Source: Sphingosinicella ginsenosidimutans (GTDB lineage Bacteria > Pseudomonadota > Alphaproteobacteria > Sphingomonadales > Sphingomonadaceae). From it: DNA of 64,000 nt. The stretch is taken from assembly GCF_007995055.1 (NCBI RefSeq), contig NZ_VOQQ01000001.1:2773001-2837000 (forward strand). Direction: 5' to 3'. The notes under the pieces are model-generated. The model searched no databases, had not been told where the DNA came from, and saw nothing but the letters and a program-made list of their open reading frames with translations. Position 1 is the stretch's first letter. Each line of letters begins with the position of its first letter. Shown here in pieces: positions 19,016-27,309 of this stretch. A program made the translations under genes and the position numbers.

Positions 19016-19519
19016 TCAGGCCGGCTCGGCGAGAAGGTCGGCCAGCTGGCCGAACTGCTCCGCCGCGCAGCCGGCCATCGCCGCATAGCCTTCGTCACAG
19101 GATTCCCTGGAGGGGTAAGTCTCGCGATAAGTCACATGCGTTCCGCCGCCCGCTTCCTCGAATGTCACGGTCGTCACGGCGCCGTCCGGCTCTTCCTCGT
19201 TCGTCCAGACGAGCCGGGCCCCGGGCACGACATCGAGATACCTGCCATAGAAGGCGAAGGTCCCGCCCGCGTCCGATCCGAATTCGAGCCGATAGCCGCC
19301 GCCGGCGCGGACATCCATCTCGCACGAGCGGATCGGCACGCCCATCGATTTGGGCGCCCACCACCGCATGAACCGGTCGGGCCGGGTCCAGGCTTCGAAA
19401 AGGGCCGCCCGCGGCGCGTCGAACAGGCGCGAGACGCTCACTTCCACCTCCGACACGCGCCTGACCTCGGTTTCGCTCTCCATGTGCCCCGGCGTCGGCG
19501 CGCTTTCGGTCCGGTCCAT
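19016..19519 (-). CDS. SRPBCC/AHSA1-domain protein
   Basis: 167 residues of the Aha1/CalC-type START-like fold: VSVSRLFDAPRAALFEAWTR, then the tryptophan motif FMRWWAPKSMG, then GGGYRLEFGSDAGG, ARLVWTNEEEPDGA and the helix GYAAMAGCAAEQFGQLADLL. Such proteins bind hydrophobic small molecules or stabilise other proteins; the ligand here is unknown. The ATG at 19519 (MDRTESAP) is preceded by GGGAGGAGC; a later in-frame ATG (MESETEV) is a second possibility. Separate from the amidase 59 bp upstream on the same strand. Confidence 0.8.
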   Translation of the reverse strand: MDRTESAPTPGHMESETEVRRVSEVEVSVSRLFDAPRAALFEAWTRPDRFMRWWAPKSMGVPIRSCEMDVRAGGGYRLEFGSDAGGTFAFYGRYLDVVPGARLVWTNEEEPDGAVTTVTFEEAGGGTHVTYRETYPSRESCDEGYAAMAGCAAEQFGQLADLLAEPA

Positions 19520-19578
19520 CGCTGCTCCTCCCTCGAATAGCCGACCTTTGTTCGATGCGTTTGCGGAACCCTTTCCCT

Positions 19579-20268
19579 TCAATCCCCTTGCGGCCGCGGC
19601 AGCAGCAGCGCCAGCAGGATCGCCCTGCATTCTCCATCGATCGTGCCGTCGATCAGCTCGGGGCGGAAGCGCCGCTGGAAGGCCACGACCGCGGCGAGCG
19701 GGTCCGAAACATCATAGCCGAACCGCTCCAGGGCGAGCAGGAAGCCGCTGTCGGTCCAGTTGGGATCGAGCAGGTTGCGCGTCGGCCGCGGCAAGGCGAG
19801 CCGGAGGCGCGCGAGCCGGCCCCAGGGAAAGAGCTCGCCGGGATCCTGCTTGCGCGCAGGGGCGATGTCCGAATGGCCGACGATGTTGCCGCGCGTGATC
19901 GAATGACGCTCCTTGATGTCGGCGACGAGCGGGATCAGCGCGTCGATCTGCTGGTCGGGAAAAGGGCGGTATCCGAATTCGTGCCCGGGATTGACGATCT
20001 CGATCCCGATCGAGCTTCCGTTGAGCGCGGTCATGCCGCGCCAATAGGAGCGGCCCGCATGCCAGGCCCGCTTGTCCTCCGGCACCATCCGAAGCACCTG
20101 CCCGTCCTCGGCGATCAGATAATGGCAGGAGACCTTCGCCTCGGGATCGCGCAGGCGATCGATGGCGGCGGCGGCGTCGGTCATGCCGGTATAATGAAGG
20201 ACGATCAGCGAGACCGGCCGGTCGCGCTCGTCGAAATTGGGCGATGGGCAGTCGATGATGCCGTCCAT
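19579..20268 (-). CDS. N-acetylmuramoyl-L-alanine amidase, AmpD type
   Basis: Amidase_2 domain enzyme that cuts the bond between N-acetylmuramic acid and the peptide in cell-wall fragments. Zinc ligands: His in LIVLHYTGM, His in RAWHAGRSYWRG nearby, and the HSDIAPARKQDPGELFPW motif with its His and Asp. No signal peptide, so it likely acts on cytoplasmic muropeptides in recycling, and an AmpG-like importer is encoded at 37457-38836. The start at 20268 (MDGIIDCPSPNFDERDRP) fits the family. The C-terminal ~65 residues look like a peptidoglycan-binding helical domain (LAAVVAFQRRFRPELIDG). It is 42 bp downstream of cheR. Confidence 0.9.
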   Translation of the reverse strand: MDGIIDCPSPNFDERDRPVSLIVLHYTGMTDAAAAIDRLRDPEAKVSCHYLIAEDGQVLRMVPEDKRAWHAGRSYWRGMTALNGSSIGIEIVNPGHEFGYRPFPDQQIDALIPLVADIKERHSITRGNIVGHSDIAPARKQDPGELFPWGRLARLRLALPRPTRNLLDPNWTDSGFLLALERFGYDVSDPLAAVVAFQRRFRPELIDGTIDGECRAILLALLLPRPQGD

Positions 20269-20310
20269 GCGGAAGAGAGACGCCCCAAAGCGCCGCCGCG
20301 TCAAGCGCCT

Positions 20311-21168
20311 TCAGGCGACACGGGCGCGCGGCGTGGCCGCCTGGGGCGTTGCCGGCGCCGGTATGTAGAGGCCGCGGTGGTCGGGATCGGAGACGAAGCG
20401 GTCGGTCTGGCCGAGGGCGGTTTCGCCGGCGCCGAGCATGAGGCTCCCGTCCGGGGCGATGCCCTGCGCCAGCCGGGCGAAGGCGAGCCGGCGCACGTCC
20501 GTCGAGAAATAGAGGAGGACGTTGCGGCACAGGATGATGTCGAACCGGCCCGGCGGGGGTGGCGCCTCGATAATGTTGCGCGCCTCGAAGCGGACCATCT
20601 TGCGGATTTCGTCGGAAATCCGCCAGGCGCCCCCGCCGAGTTCCTCGAAGAAGCGCACCATCTGGGTGACTGGCAGCCCGCGCTGCACCTCGAATTGCGA
20701 GTAGGTTCCTGCCCTCGCCCGCTCGATCGCGGCGCGCGAAAGGTCCGTGCCGACGATCTCGATCCGCCAGCCCTGCCAGCGCGCGGCGTCGGCGGCGATG
20801 CTCATCGCCAGCGAATAGACTTCCTGGCCGGTCGAGCAGCCGGCGCACCAGATCGCGATCCGCCTGTCGGTACGGACCCGTTCGAGCCGCGCCAGCGGTC
20901 CGCCGAGCAGGAGATCGAACGGCAGTTTGTCGCGGTAGAAATAGGTTTCGTTGTTGAGCAGCGCCTCAATCACCGTTTCGGTCAGCCGCGGATTGCGGCC
21001 CGTCACCAGGTTGGCGACGAGCTGGTCGAGGTGGGCGAACCCATGCTCGCGAAGGATCGAGGTGAGCGCGCTGTCGATGCGCCAGCGCCGGGCGAGGGTG
21101 AGTTGCTGGCCGGTACGGGTTTCGAGGAGGCTGGCGAGGATGCGCTCGGCCGAGCTGCTTATCTCCAC
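20311..21168 (-). CDS. cheR: chemotaxis protein methyltransferase CheR
   Basis: SAM-dependent enzyme that methylates glutamates of chemoreceptors. An N-terminal helical domain (RILASLLETRTGQQLTLARR) is followed by NNETYFYRDKLPFDLL, the SAM motif AIWCAGCSTGQEVYSLAM, GTDLSRAAIERARAG and the late IILCRNVLLYFS. 285 residues is normal. The start overlaps the cheB stop by 10 bp, so the pair is translationally coupled. No chemoreceptor gene lies in the window. Confidence 0.94.
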   Translation of the reverse strand: MEISSSAERILASLLETRTGQQLTLARRWRIDSALTSILREHGFAHLDQLVANLVTGRNPRLTETVIEALLNNETYFYRDKLPFDLLLGGPLARLERVRTDRRIAIWCAGCSTGQEVYSLAMSIAADAARWQGWRIEIVGTDLSRAAIERARAGTYSQFEVQRGLPVTQMVRFFEELGGGAWRISDEIRKMVRFEARNIIEAPPPPGRFDIILCRNVLLYFSTDVRRLAFARLAQGIAPDGSLMLGAGETALGQTDRFVSDPDHRGLYIPAPATPQAATPRARVA

Positions 21169-22253
21169 GAGGCGGCCTCCGCGCGCATCGCGACGCGGCG
21201 CGCGAGTTGCTGCGGCGGAAGCACCGCCGAAGCGAGGCCGGCTTCCGCGACGGCGCGGGGCATTCCCCAGATCGAAGCCGTCTGCTGGTCCTGGGCGAGC
21301 ATGGCGCCACCGCGCTCGACCATCCGGCGGCTGCCGATCAGCCCGTCGCGACCCATGCCGCTCATCATGATCCCGAGGCCGGACTCGCCATAGGCGTCGG
21401 CGACGGAGGCAAGCATCGGATCGACGGAGGGAAGGCAGCCCGACGGCGCCTTGCCCTTTTCAAGCTTCACCTGGACGAGCGCACCGGCGCGCTGGACGCA
21501 CAGATGGGAATCGCCGGGGGCGACCAGGATGAAATCGGCCTGCGGCGTCTCGCCATCCTCGGCGACGCGCGCGATCCGGCCCGACGCGGCTTCGAGCTGG
21601 CGCGCGAAATAGGGCATGAAGGTCGCCGGCAGGTGCTGGGTGACGAGGATCGGCGCGCCGATCGGCTCGGGCAGCGCGCGCAGGAATTCGAGCAGCGCAT
21701 GGAGCCCGCCGGTCGAGGCGCCGAGCGCGACGCAGCGGAGCGGTGCCGCCGGCATGTCGCGAAGCTTCAGCGGCCTGGTCTCGACCGCCTCAGCCGCGGC
21801 CGGCTCGCGATTGGCCCGGCCGATGCGGCGGATCTTGTCGGCGAGCACTTCGGAGAAGCGGCCCGAAAAGGCGTTGGCGCCGGGCTTGGGCAGCGTGTCG
21901 GCGGCGCCCTGGGCGAGTGCCCGAACCGCGACCTCGGCGCCGTCCTCGGCCATGGAGGAGACGACGAGCACGCGCGCGCCGGCACCGGCGCGGATGATGT
22001 GCGGCAAGGCTTCGAGCCCGCTGCCGCCGGGCATCTCGACATCGAGCAGGACGATGTCCACGCTCACCGTCTTGAGAGCGTCGAGCGCCTCGATCGCGCT
22101 GCCCGCCATCGCCACGACCTCGAACTCGGGATCGGCGCCGACCATGCGCGAGATCACCGCGCGGGCGACCGACGAATCATCGACGATCATCAGGCGGATG
22201 GGCGGCTCGCCGGAAGGGGTCGGCCGCCTGACGATGGCGCCCTGCGCGGTCAC
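21159..22253 (-). CDS. cheB: chemotaxis methylesterase/glutaminase CheB
   Basis: Two-domain response regulator that removes receptor methyl groups. The receiver (residues ~18-140) has IRLMIVDDSSVARAVISRMV and the phospho-Asp in DIVLLDVEMPGGSG. The esterase domain (~175-355) has the catalytic Ser in VALGASTGGLHALLEFL, the His in VTQHLPATFMPYFARQL and the Asp in GMGRDGLIGSRRM. The GTG start at 22253 overlaps the cheY stop (GTGA). Phosphorylation would come from CheA encoded upstream. Confidence 0.95.
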   Translation of the reverse strand: MTAQGAIVRRPTPSGEPPIRLMIVDDSSVARAVISRMVGADPEFEVVAMAGSAIEALDALKTVSVDIVLLDVEMPGGSGLEALPHIIRAGAGARVLVVSSMAEDGAEVAVRALAQGAADTLPKPGANAFSGRFSEVLADKIRRIGRANREPAAAEAVETRPLKLRDMPAAPLRCVALGASTGGLHALLEFLRALPEPIGAPILVTQHLPATFMPYFARQLEAASGRIARVAEDGETPQADFILVAPGDSHLCVQRAGALVQVKLEKGKAPSGCLPSVDPMLASVADAYGESGLGIMMSGMGRDGLIGSRRMVERGGAMLAQDQQTASIWGMPRAVAEAGLASAVLPPQQLARRVAMRAEAASWR

Positions 22254-22615
22254 GCGAGGCCGACGATCTGCAGCTTGCTGTGGAGCGTGTCGCGATCGAA
22301 CGGCTTCATCACATATTCGTCGGCGCCGGCGGCGATCGCGGCGCGGATATGGCCGATGTCGTTCTCGGTCGTGCAGAAGACGACCTTCGGCTGGCTCTCC
22401 GCCGCCGATCCGCGAAGCGCGCGCAGGAACTCCATCCCGCTCATCACCGGCATGTTCCAGTCGAGCAGGATCACATCGGGCATGCTCGATTCGCAGTGGG
22501 TCAGCGCCTGGCGACCGTCCTCGGCCTCCGCGACGGCGAAATTCAGCGTCTCGAGAATGTGCCGGGCGACCTTGCGGATCACCTTGCTGTCGTCGACGAC
22601 CAGGCAGCTCTTCAT
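22250..22615 (-). CDS. cheY: single-domain response regulator, CheY-like
   Basis: Receiver-only protein of about 121 residues. From MKSCLVVDDSKVIRKVAR it has the acidic pair D8/D9, phosphoacceptor D52 in VILLDWNMPVMSG, the switch Thr in VVFCTTEND and Lys in YVMKPFD. The ATG at 22615 has a GGAG 9 bases upstream; an earlier ATG at 22630 would add five residues. It should carry the CheA signal to the flagellar motor. Located between cheW and cheB. Confidence 0.9.
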   Translation of the reverse strand: MKSCLVVDDSKVIRKVARHILETLNFAVAEAEDGRQALTHCESSMPDVILLDWNMPVMSGMEFLRALRGSAAESQPKVVFCTTENDIGHIRAAIAAGADEYVMKPFDRDTLHSKLQIVGLA

Positions 22616-22688
22616 GTCCAATTGCTCCATTGCCCCATCGACGGAGTAGCGCAGAGAGGTAAGCACAACTTTAAGATCGGGACGGCCC

Positions 22689-23126
22689 CTATGCCGCCTG
22701 CGCCGCGGCCGGACCGGCGACGACCAGATGGGGATCGACCATCAGGAAAAGCTCGCCCTCGGCCTCGACCATGCCGATCGCGACCCGATCCCAGCCGGCG
22801 CCGATCGAGGCGCGCGCCGGCGCCGGCGGCGCGGCGGCCTCGACGACATCCTCGACCTCTTCGACCAGCAACGCATAAGGATGCCCGCCGGAGGGCACGA
22901 CAATCGCATCGCCGAGGCGGCCCGGCTCGGCCTGGCCGATGCCGAGCGATGCAAGCCCGTCGATGACGGTCAGCACGCGGCTGCGAAGCGCCGAGAGGCC
23001 GGCGACATGGGCCGCCGAGCGCGGGGCGGGCGTGAGCCCTTCGAGTTCGACGACGCCTTCGATCTCCGAGGCGGGAAAGGCGATGCGACGCCCGCCCATG
23101 CGGGCAATGAGGAGGAGCTCAGCCAT
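22689..23126 (-). CDS. cheW: chemotaxis adaptor CheW
   Basis: 145-residue scaffold linking receptors to CheA. One CheW fold: LLLIARMGGRRIAFPASEIEG, then VAGLSALRSRVLTVIDG with the receptor-contact region, then GHPYALLVEEVEDVVE and LFLMVDPHLVV. The start overlaps the cheA stop by 8 bp, indicating coupled translation. Usually CheW has a conserved Arg in the R-x-V-L-T stretch, present here. Confidence 0.9.
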   Translation of the reverse strand: MAELLLIARMGGRRIAFPASEIEGVVELEGLTPAPRSAAHVAGLSALRSRVLTVIDGLASLGIGQAEPGRLGDAIVVPSGGHPYALLVEEVEDVVEAAAPPAPARASIGAGWDRVAIGMVEAEGELFLMVDPHLVVAGPAAAQAA

Positions 23127-25467
23127 GGGCGCGTCCCTTTTCCGCGTGCCGGCTCAGGGCGTTGAGCAGGGCCGCGCGGTCGTAGCGATAGATGCTGTCG
23201 TCGCCCGCGGACGGCTCCGGCGTCGCGCGCAGCCGCAGCAGCTCGCCCTCGCCGCCGGGCACCGGATCGGCTGCTTCGGCGCTCGCAATCCGGATGTCGG
23301 CCGCGACGCCCTCGCCGGCCCCGACCACGCGGTAGCCGAGGCTCTCGATCAGCGGGCGGAGCATATTGTCCATCCACGGATCGCCTTCGGGGAGCGCGCA
23401 GACAGGCCGCGCCTCCGCTTTTACCGTCGCCTCGCCATGCGCGGCGAAGAGCCAATAGGGGTCGACGATCTCGACCTGGACGCCGTCGATCAGGGCGACA
23501 CCCGCAATCTCGCCAGGGGCGGTCGCCGGCTTGAGATCCAGAACCGCCGAACGGATGTCGACGACCTCCGCGAAGCCATAGGCGAGCTCGTTGCGGCCGT
23601 CGGTGAGGCGCAGGATCCGGAGCAACCCTTCCTCCGGCGCGGCAGCGCAGCCGGCGAGCGCGACGATGTGGCCGCCCGTGGAGACGCGCAGCTTGCCGGC
23701 GCTGAACCGGATCGCCTCGACGGGGACATCCTCGATCCGCTCGACGACCGGGACAGGGATCGCCCTCAGGCCACCGTCGAGCCCGCGGAACAGCAGCAGG
23801 CTGGTCTCGCGGCCGACCGAGTCGGCGATCGCCGGGGCCGCGTGGCGGTCGCCCTCCCCGCCCTCAAGCCGGACGCCCGCCTCGCTGGCGATCCCGGACG
23901 GATCGAGCAGCAGGATCGGGCGGCCATCATCGGCGAGCGTCGTTCCGGCGTAGATTCCCGCCGCCATCACCGCGGGCGCCGCCGGTTTCACCACCAGTTC
24001 CTCGTGATCGTGGACCATATCGACCGCAAGCGCATAGAGATCGCCGCCCGCCGGCTTCAGCAGGATGACCTTCGCGCCGAACGCGTCGGGCAACGCCTCG
24101 ACGCCGAGCAGCTCGGCAAGACAGATGAGCGGCACGCGGCGGCCGCGCACGGTCGCCACGCGCGCCTCGCCGATCGTGTCGATCTTCACCGCGCTGCCCG
24201 CGACGCGCAGAATCTCCTCGATCGCCGCGCGCGGGATCGCGAAAATCTGCCCGCCGGCGCTGACTGTCAGAGCCGGGATGATGGTGAGCGTCAACGGCAC
24301 GCGGATGACGAGCCGGACACCCTCGCCGGGACGCGAATCGATGTCGATCAGGCCGCCGATCCGCTCGATATTGGCGCGCACCACATCCATGCCGACGCCG
24401 CGGCCGGAAATGGCGGTGACCTCGCTCGCCGTCGAGAGACCGGGCGAAAAGATGAGCGCCATCTTCTGCTGGAGCGACATGCGCTCGGCCCGCTCCGGGG
24501 TGACGATCCCCGCGGCGAGCGCCTTGTGGACGAGCGTTTCAGCGTCGATGCCCCGGCCGTCGTCCGTGACCTCGATCCGGATCTGGTTGCCCGCCTGCCG
24601 GGCAGCGACGCGAAGCAGCCCGACGGGGCCCTTGTCGCCGCGCTTCTGCGGCGCCTCGATGCCGTGATCGATCGCGTTGCGGACGATGTGGCTCAGCGGA
24701 TCGCGGATCATCTCGATCATCTCGCGATCGAGCTCGACATCGCCCCCATCCATCTCCAGCCGCACCTGTTTGCCGAGCTCGGCGCACAGATCGCGGACCA
24801 TGCGCGGCAAGGGCGCGAACAGACTGTCGATGCGCTGCATCCGGGTGCGGGTGATGGCGTCGCGGATTTCCGCGATGCAGGCCGAGACGCGCTCGAACGC
24901 CGCCTCGATCGCGACATCGCGATCGGTGTCGCGAAGCCGCCGGCCGAGCTCGTTGCGGGCCAGCACGGCGTCGGAGACACCGCTCATCATCCGGTCGAGC
25001 AGGTCGACCGAAAGGCGGATCGAGCGCATGCTCTTGCGGCCCGCATCGGACGCCGCCTGCGGCGCGGCTTCGGGTTCCGGCACGGCGGCCGGTTCCGCCG
25101 GCGCCGCGGCGAGATCCGCGATCAACTGCTCGTCGTCCTCGCTCGCCAGCGCCTCGCCGGTCTCGAGCGCCTGGACGAGCTCGCCGATCCGGTCGATGAC
25201 CGCCAGCACGGCACTGACCAGCCGCGAATCCGGCACGCGGCGTCCGGCACGGACCTCGGCGAGCGCGTCCTCGGCGGAATGGCTGAGCTGCTGGAGGCGC
25301 GGCAGATCGAAGAAGCCGCAATTGCCCTTTACCGTGTGGACGAAGCGGAAAATCTCGTCGAGCCGTTCACGGTCGCCGGGCTCGGCCTCCCAGGCGACGA
25401 TCGCGCCGGACAAGGCCTGCAACATGTCGCGTGTTTCCGCGAGAAAATCGTTGATCAGCTCGTCCAT
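23119..25467 (-). CDS. cheA: chemotaxis histidine kinase CheA with extra C-terminal domains
   Basis: 782 residues. HPt domain 1-105 with the phosphorylated His H44 in FRFVHTVKGNCGFF; dimerisation ~150-215; ATP-binding ~220-400 with N-box DPLSHIVRNAIDHGIE, G1 VTDDGRGIDAE, and GRGVGMDVV. A CheW-like domain follows (~405-530). Beyond it lie a second CheW-like domain (~545-670) and a C-terminal ~105-residue stretch (WMDNMLRPLIESLGYRVVG onward) resembling a receiver fold with no visible phospho-Asp. The P2 domain that binds CheY is not obvious; the linker after HPt is short and Ala/Pro-rich. The gene follows chpT by 74 bp on the same strand. Confidence 0.93.
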   Translation of the reverse strand: MDELINDFLAETRDMLQALSGAIVAWEAEPGDRERLDEIFRFVHTVKGNCGFFDLPRLQQLSHSAEDALAEVRAGRRVPDSRLVSAVLAVIDRIGELVQALETGEALASEDDEQLIADLAAAPAEPAAVPEPEAAPQAASDAGRKSMRSIRLSVDLLDRMMSGVSDAVLARNELGRRLRDTDRDVAIEAAFERVSACIAEIRDAITRTRMQRIDSLFAPLPRMVRDLCAELGKQVRLEMDGGDVELDREMIEMIRDPLSHIVRNAIDHGIEAPQKRGDKGPVGLLRVAARQAGNQIRIEVTDDGRGIDAETLVHKALAAGIVTPERAERMSLQQKMALIFSPGLSTASEVTAISGRGVGMDVVRANIERIGGLIDIDSRPGEGVRLVIRVPLTLTIIPALTVSAGGQIFAIPRAAIEEILRVAGSAVKIDTIGEARVATVRGRRVPLICLAELLGVEALPDAFGAKVILLKPAGGDLYALAVDMVHDHEELVVKPAAPAVMAAGIYAGTTLADDGRPILLLDPSGIASEAGVRLEGGEGDRHAAPAIADSVGRETSLLLFRGLDGGLRAIPVPVVERIEDVPVEAIRFSAGKLRVSTGGHIVALAGCAAAPEEGLLRILRLTDGRNELAYGFAEVVDIRSAVLDLKPATAPGEIAGVALIDGVQVEIVDPYWLFAAHGEATVKAEARPVCALPEGDPWMDNMLRPLIESLGYRVVGAGEGVAADIRIASAEAADPVPGGEGELLRLRATPEPSAGDDSIYRYDRAALLNALSRHAEKGRAHG

Positions 25468-25541
25468 GGCCCCTTCGTCCGCATGCGGCGCGCAGGGGCC
25501 TTATGGAAAGCCAGTGGTAAAGAAGGCGTTAGCCCTGTCCG

Positions 25542-26177
25542 TCAGGCCGGAAGGCTCGCCCCGATCAGCAGCATGTTGCCGGCCTCGTCGGCGACCTGGA
25601 CGCGGCCATTGCCTTCCTGGACGAGGCTGTGGACGAGCCAGGCGGCGGCGGCGCGCGGGGCGACCTCATCCTCGCCGGTCTCGCCGACCAGCACCTTCTT
25701 GAGCTCCGGGTCGAGAACGATGCGGCTGCCTTCCGCGCGAACGACGATGTCGAGCCCCTGGTCGTGACGCTCGGCGCCGACGTCGAGGCTGCCGCCGCGC
25801 ACCAGCGCATCGCCGGCGATCAGTGCGATGTTGAGCATCACCTTCAAGGCCGCCTTGCTCATCTGCGGCTCGTCGACCATCCAGCCCAGCTTGATCCGCC
25901 CCTCGCCGCCGAACAGCCCCTCGATCGCGGCCCGCGCCTCGCGCGTGTCGACGCTGTCGCCGAAGCCGCCGGCGGCGCCGAAGGCGAGGCGGAAGAATTT
26001 GAGCTTGTTGGCGCTCGCCCGCGCGCTCTCGGCGAGCAGATCGAGGCACCGCGCGCGCATTTCCGGATCATGTTCGTCGGCGAGCAGCTCGATCCCGTTG
26101 TTGAGCGCGCCGACAGGTGAAAGCAGGTCATGGCAAAGGCGCGAGCAAAGCAGCGAAGCGAATTCGTGCGATTTCAT
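25542..26177 (-). CDS. chpT: ChpT-like histidine phosphotransferase
   Basis: In alphaproteobacteria ChpT relays phosphate from the kinase CckA to CtrA and CpdR, controlling the cell cycle and motility. The N-terminal helix SLLCSRLCHDLLSPVGAL holds the phosphorylated His (residue ~16) and is followed by NGIELLADEHDPEMRA and a degenerate kinase-like ATP domain (MVDEPQMSKAALKVMLNIALI). 211 residues from the ATG at 26177 (MKSHEFASL). In this window it precedes cheA by 74 bp on the same strand, so it is probably co-transcribed with the chemotaxis genes. Confidence 0.9.
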   Translation of the reverse strand: MKSHEFASLLCSRLCHDLLSPVGALNNGIELLADEHDPEMRARCLDLLAESARASANKLKFFRLAFGAAGGFGDSVDTREARAAIEGLFGGEGRIKLGWMVDEPQMSKAALKVMLNIALIAGDALVRGGSLDVGAERHDQGLDIVVRAEGSRIVLDPELKKVLVGETGEDEVAPRAAAAWLVHSLVQEGNGRVQVADEAGNMLLIGASLPA

Positions 26178-26295
26178 GCGGTCGCGTCCCGTTCCGTCCC
26201 TAAATCCGAAGTGACCCTCTATTGGCCCCTGCGAGTCCGCGATGCAAGGGCGGGCGCCCCCTTGAAATTCCGCCGCGAATTCCCATCTCCCGTCA

Positions 26296-27252
26296 GTGTC
26301 TGGGGGACATTCCATCATCACCGCCACCGTCGCCGGGGACGCCCAGGGCTGGAGGCTCGATCGCGCGCTCGCGGCGGCCGTGCCGACCCTCTCGCGCGAA
26401 CGGCTGAAGGCGCTGATCGCGGCCGGCGCGGTGACCGATCCGGGCGGCGCGCTGGTGCGCGATCCGGCGACGAAGGCGGCGCCGGGCGGCGCCTACCGGC
26501 TCGCCGTTCCCGATCCGAAGCCGGCGCACAATGAAGCGCAGGACATCGCGCTCGACATCGTCTTCGAGGACGATCATCTGCTCGTCGTCGACAAGCCGGC
26601 GGGCATGGTTGTCCACCCGGCGGCGGGCAATCCCGACGGGACGCTCGTCAACGCGCTGCTTCACCATTGCGCCGGACGGCTTTCCGGCATCGGCGGGGTG
26701 GCGCGGCCCGGGATCGTCCACCGGATCGACAAGGACACGTCGGGCCTTCTGGTCGTCGCCAAGACCGATGTGGCCCATGAAGGGCTGGCGGCGCAGTTCG
26801 CGAAGCACAGTATCGAGAGGCGCTATCTCGCGATCGTGGCAGGGCGGCCGATGCCGGTGGCCGGCGCGATCGACGCCCCGCTCGCCCGCTCGAGCGCCGA
26901 CCGGAAGAAGATCGCGGTGCAGCCCGCCGGCAAGGGCAAGCGCGCGGTGACCCATTACCGAATCGTCGCTCCGCTCGCCGATGCCGCGCTCGTCGAATGC
27001 CGGCTCGAGACCGGCCGGACGCACCAGGTTCGGGTCCATTTGGCCTCGATCGGCCACCCGTTGCTCGGCGATCCGGTCTACGGCCGGCCGCGAGCTCGCC
27101 ATCGGGAGGTGTTGAAAAGGCTCGATTTCAGGCGCCAGGCGCTGCATGCGGCGGTGCTCGGCTTCGTCCATCCAGTTTCTAAAGAAAACCTAACCTTCCA
27201 AAGCGTCGTTCCGTCTGATATTCAGGAACTGTTCGGGGCGCTTACCGTATAG
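26296..27252 (+). CDS. rluD: 23S rRNA pseudouridine synthase, RluD family
   Basis: Makes pseudouridines in helix 69 of 23S rRNA. An S4 RNA-binding domain (residues ~18-80, RLDRALAAAVPTLSRERLK) precedes the catalytic domain with DHLLVVDKPAGMVVHPAAGN and the catalytic Asp in IVHRIDKDTSGLLVVAK, then LETGRTHQVRVHLASIGHP. It starts with GTG at 26296. Divergent from chpT, 118 bp apart. The stop lies 57 bp before rpoH. Confidence 0.93.
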   Translation: MSGGHSIITATVAGDAQGWRLDRALAAAVPTLSRERLKALIAAGAVTDPGGALVRDPATKAAPGGAYRLAVPDPKPAHNEAQDIALDIVFEDDHLLVVDKPAGMVVHPAAGNPDGTLVNALLHHCAGRLSGIGGVARPGIVHRIDKDTSGLLVVAKTDVAHEGLAAQFAKHSIERRYLAIVAGRPMPVAGAIDAPLARSSADRKKIAVQPAGKGKRAVTHYRIVAPLADAALVECRLETGRTHQVRVHLASIGHPLLGDPVYGRPRARHREVLKRLDFRRQALHAAVLGFVHPVSKENLTFQSVVPSDIQELFGALTV

Positions 27253-27309
27253 CAATCAAGTGCCGTCACGGTGTATTATAAAGCTACGGCACCAGGGAGT
27301 TCACAGATC

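Noticed and set aside
22939..25767. Very long open frame (942 codons) on the plus strand opposite cheA
   Set aside because: It is antisense to a gene with full kinase motifs. In high-GC DNA the strand opposite a gene often stays open, and the translated product has no known motif.
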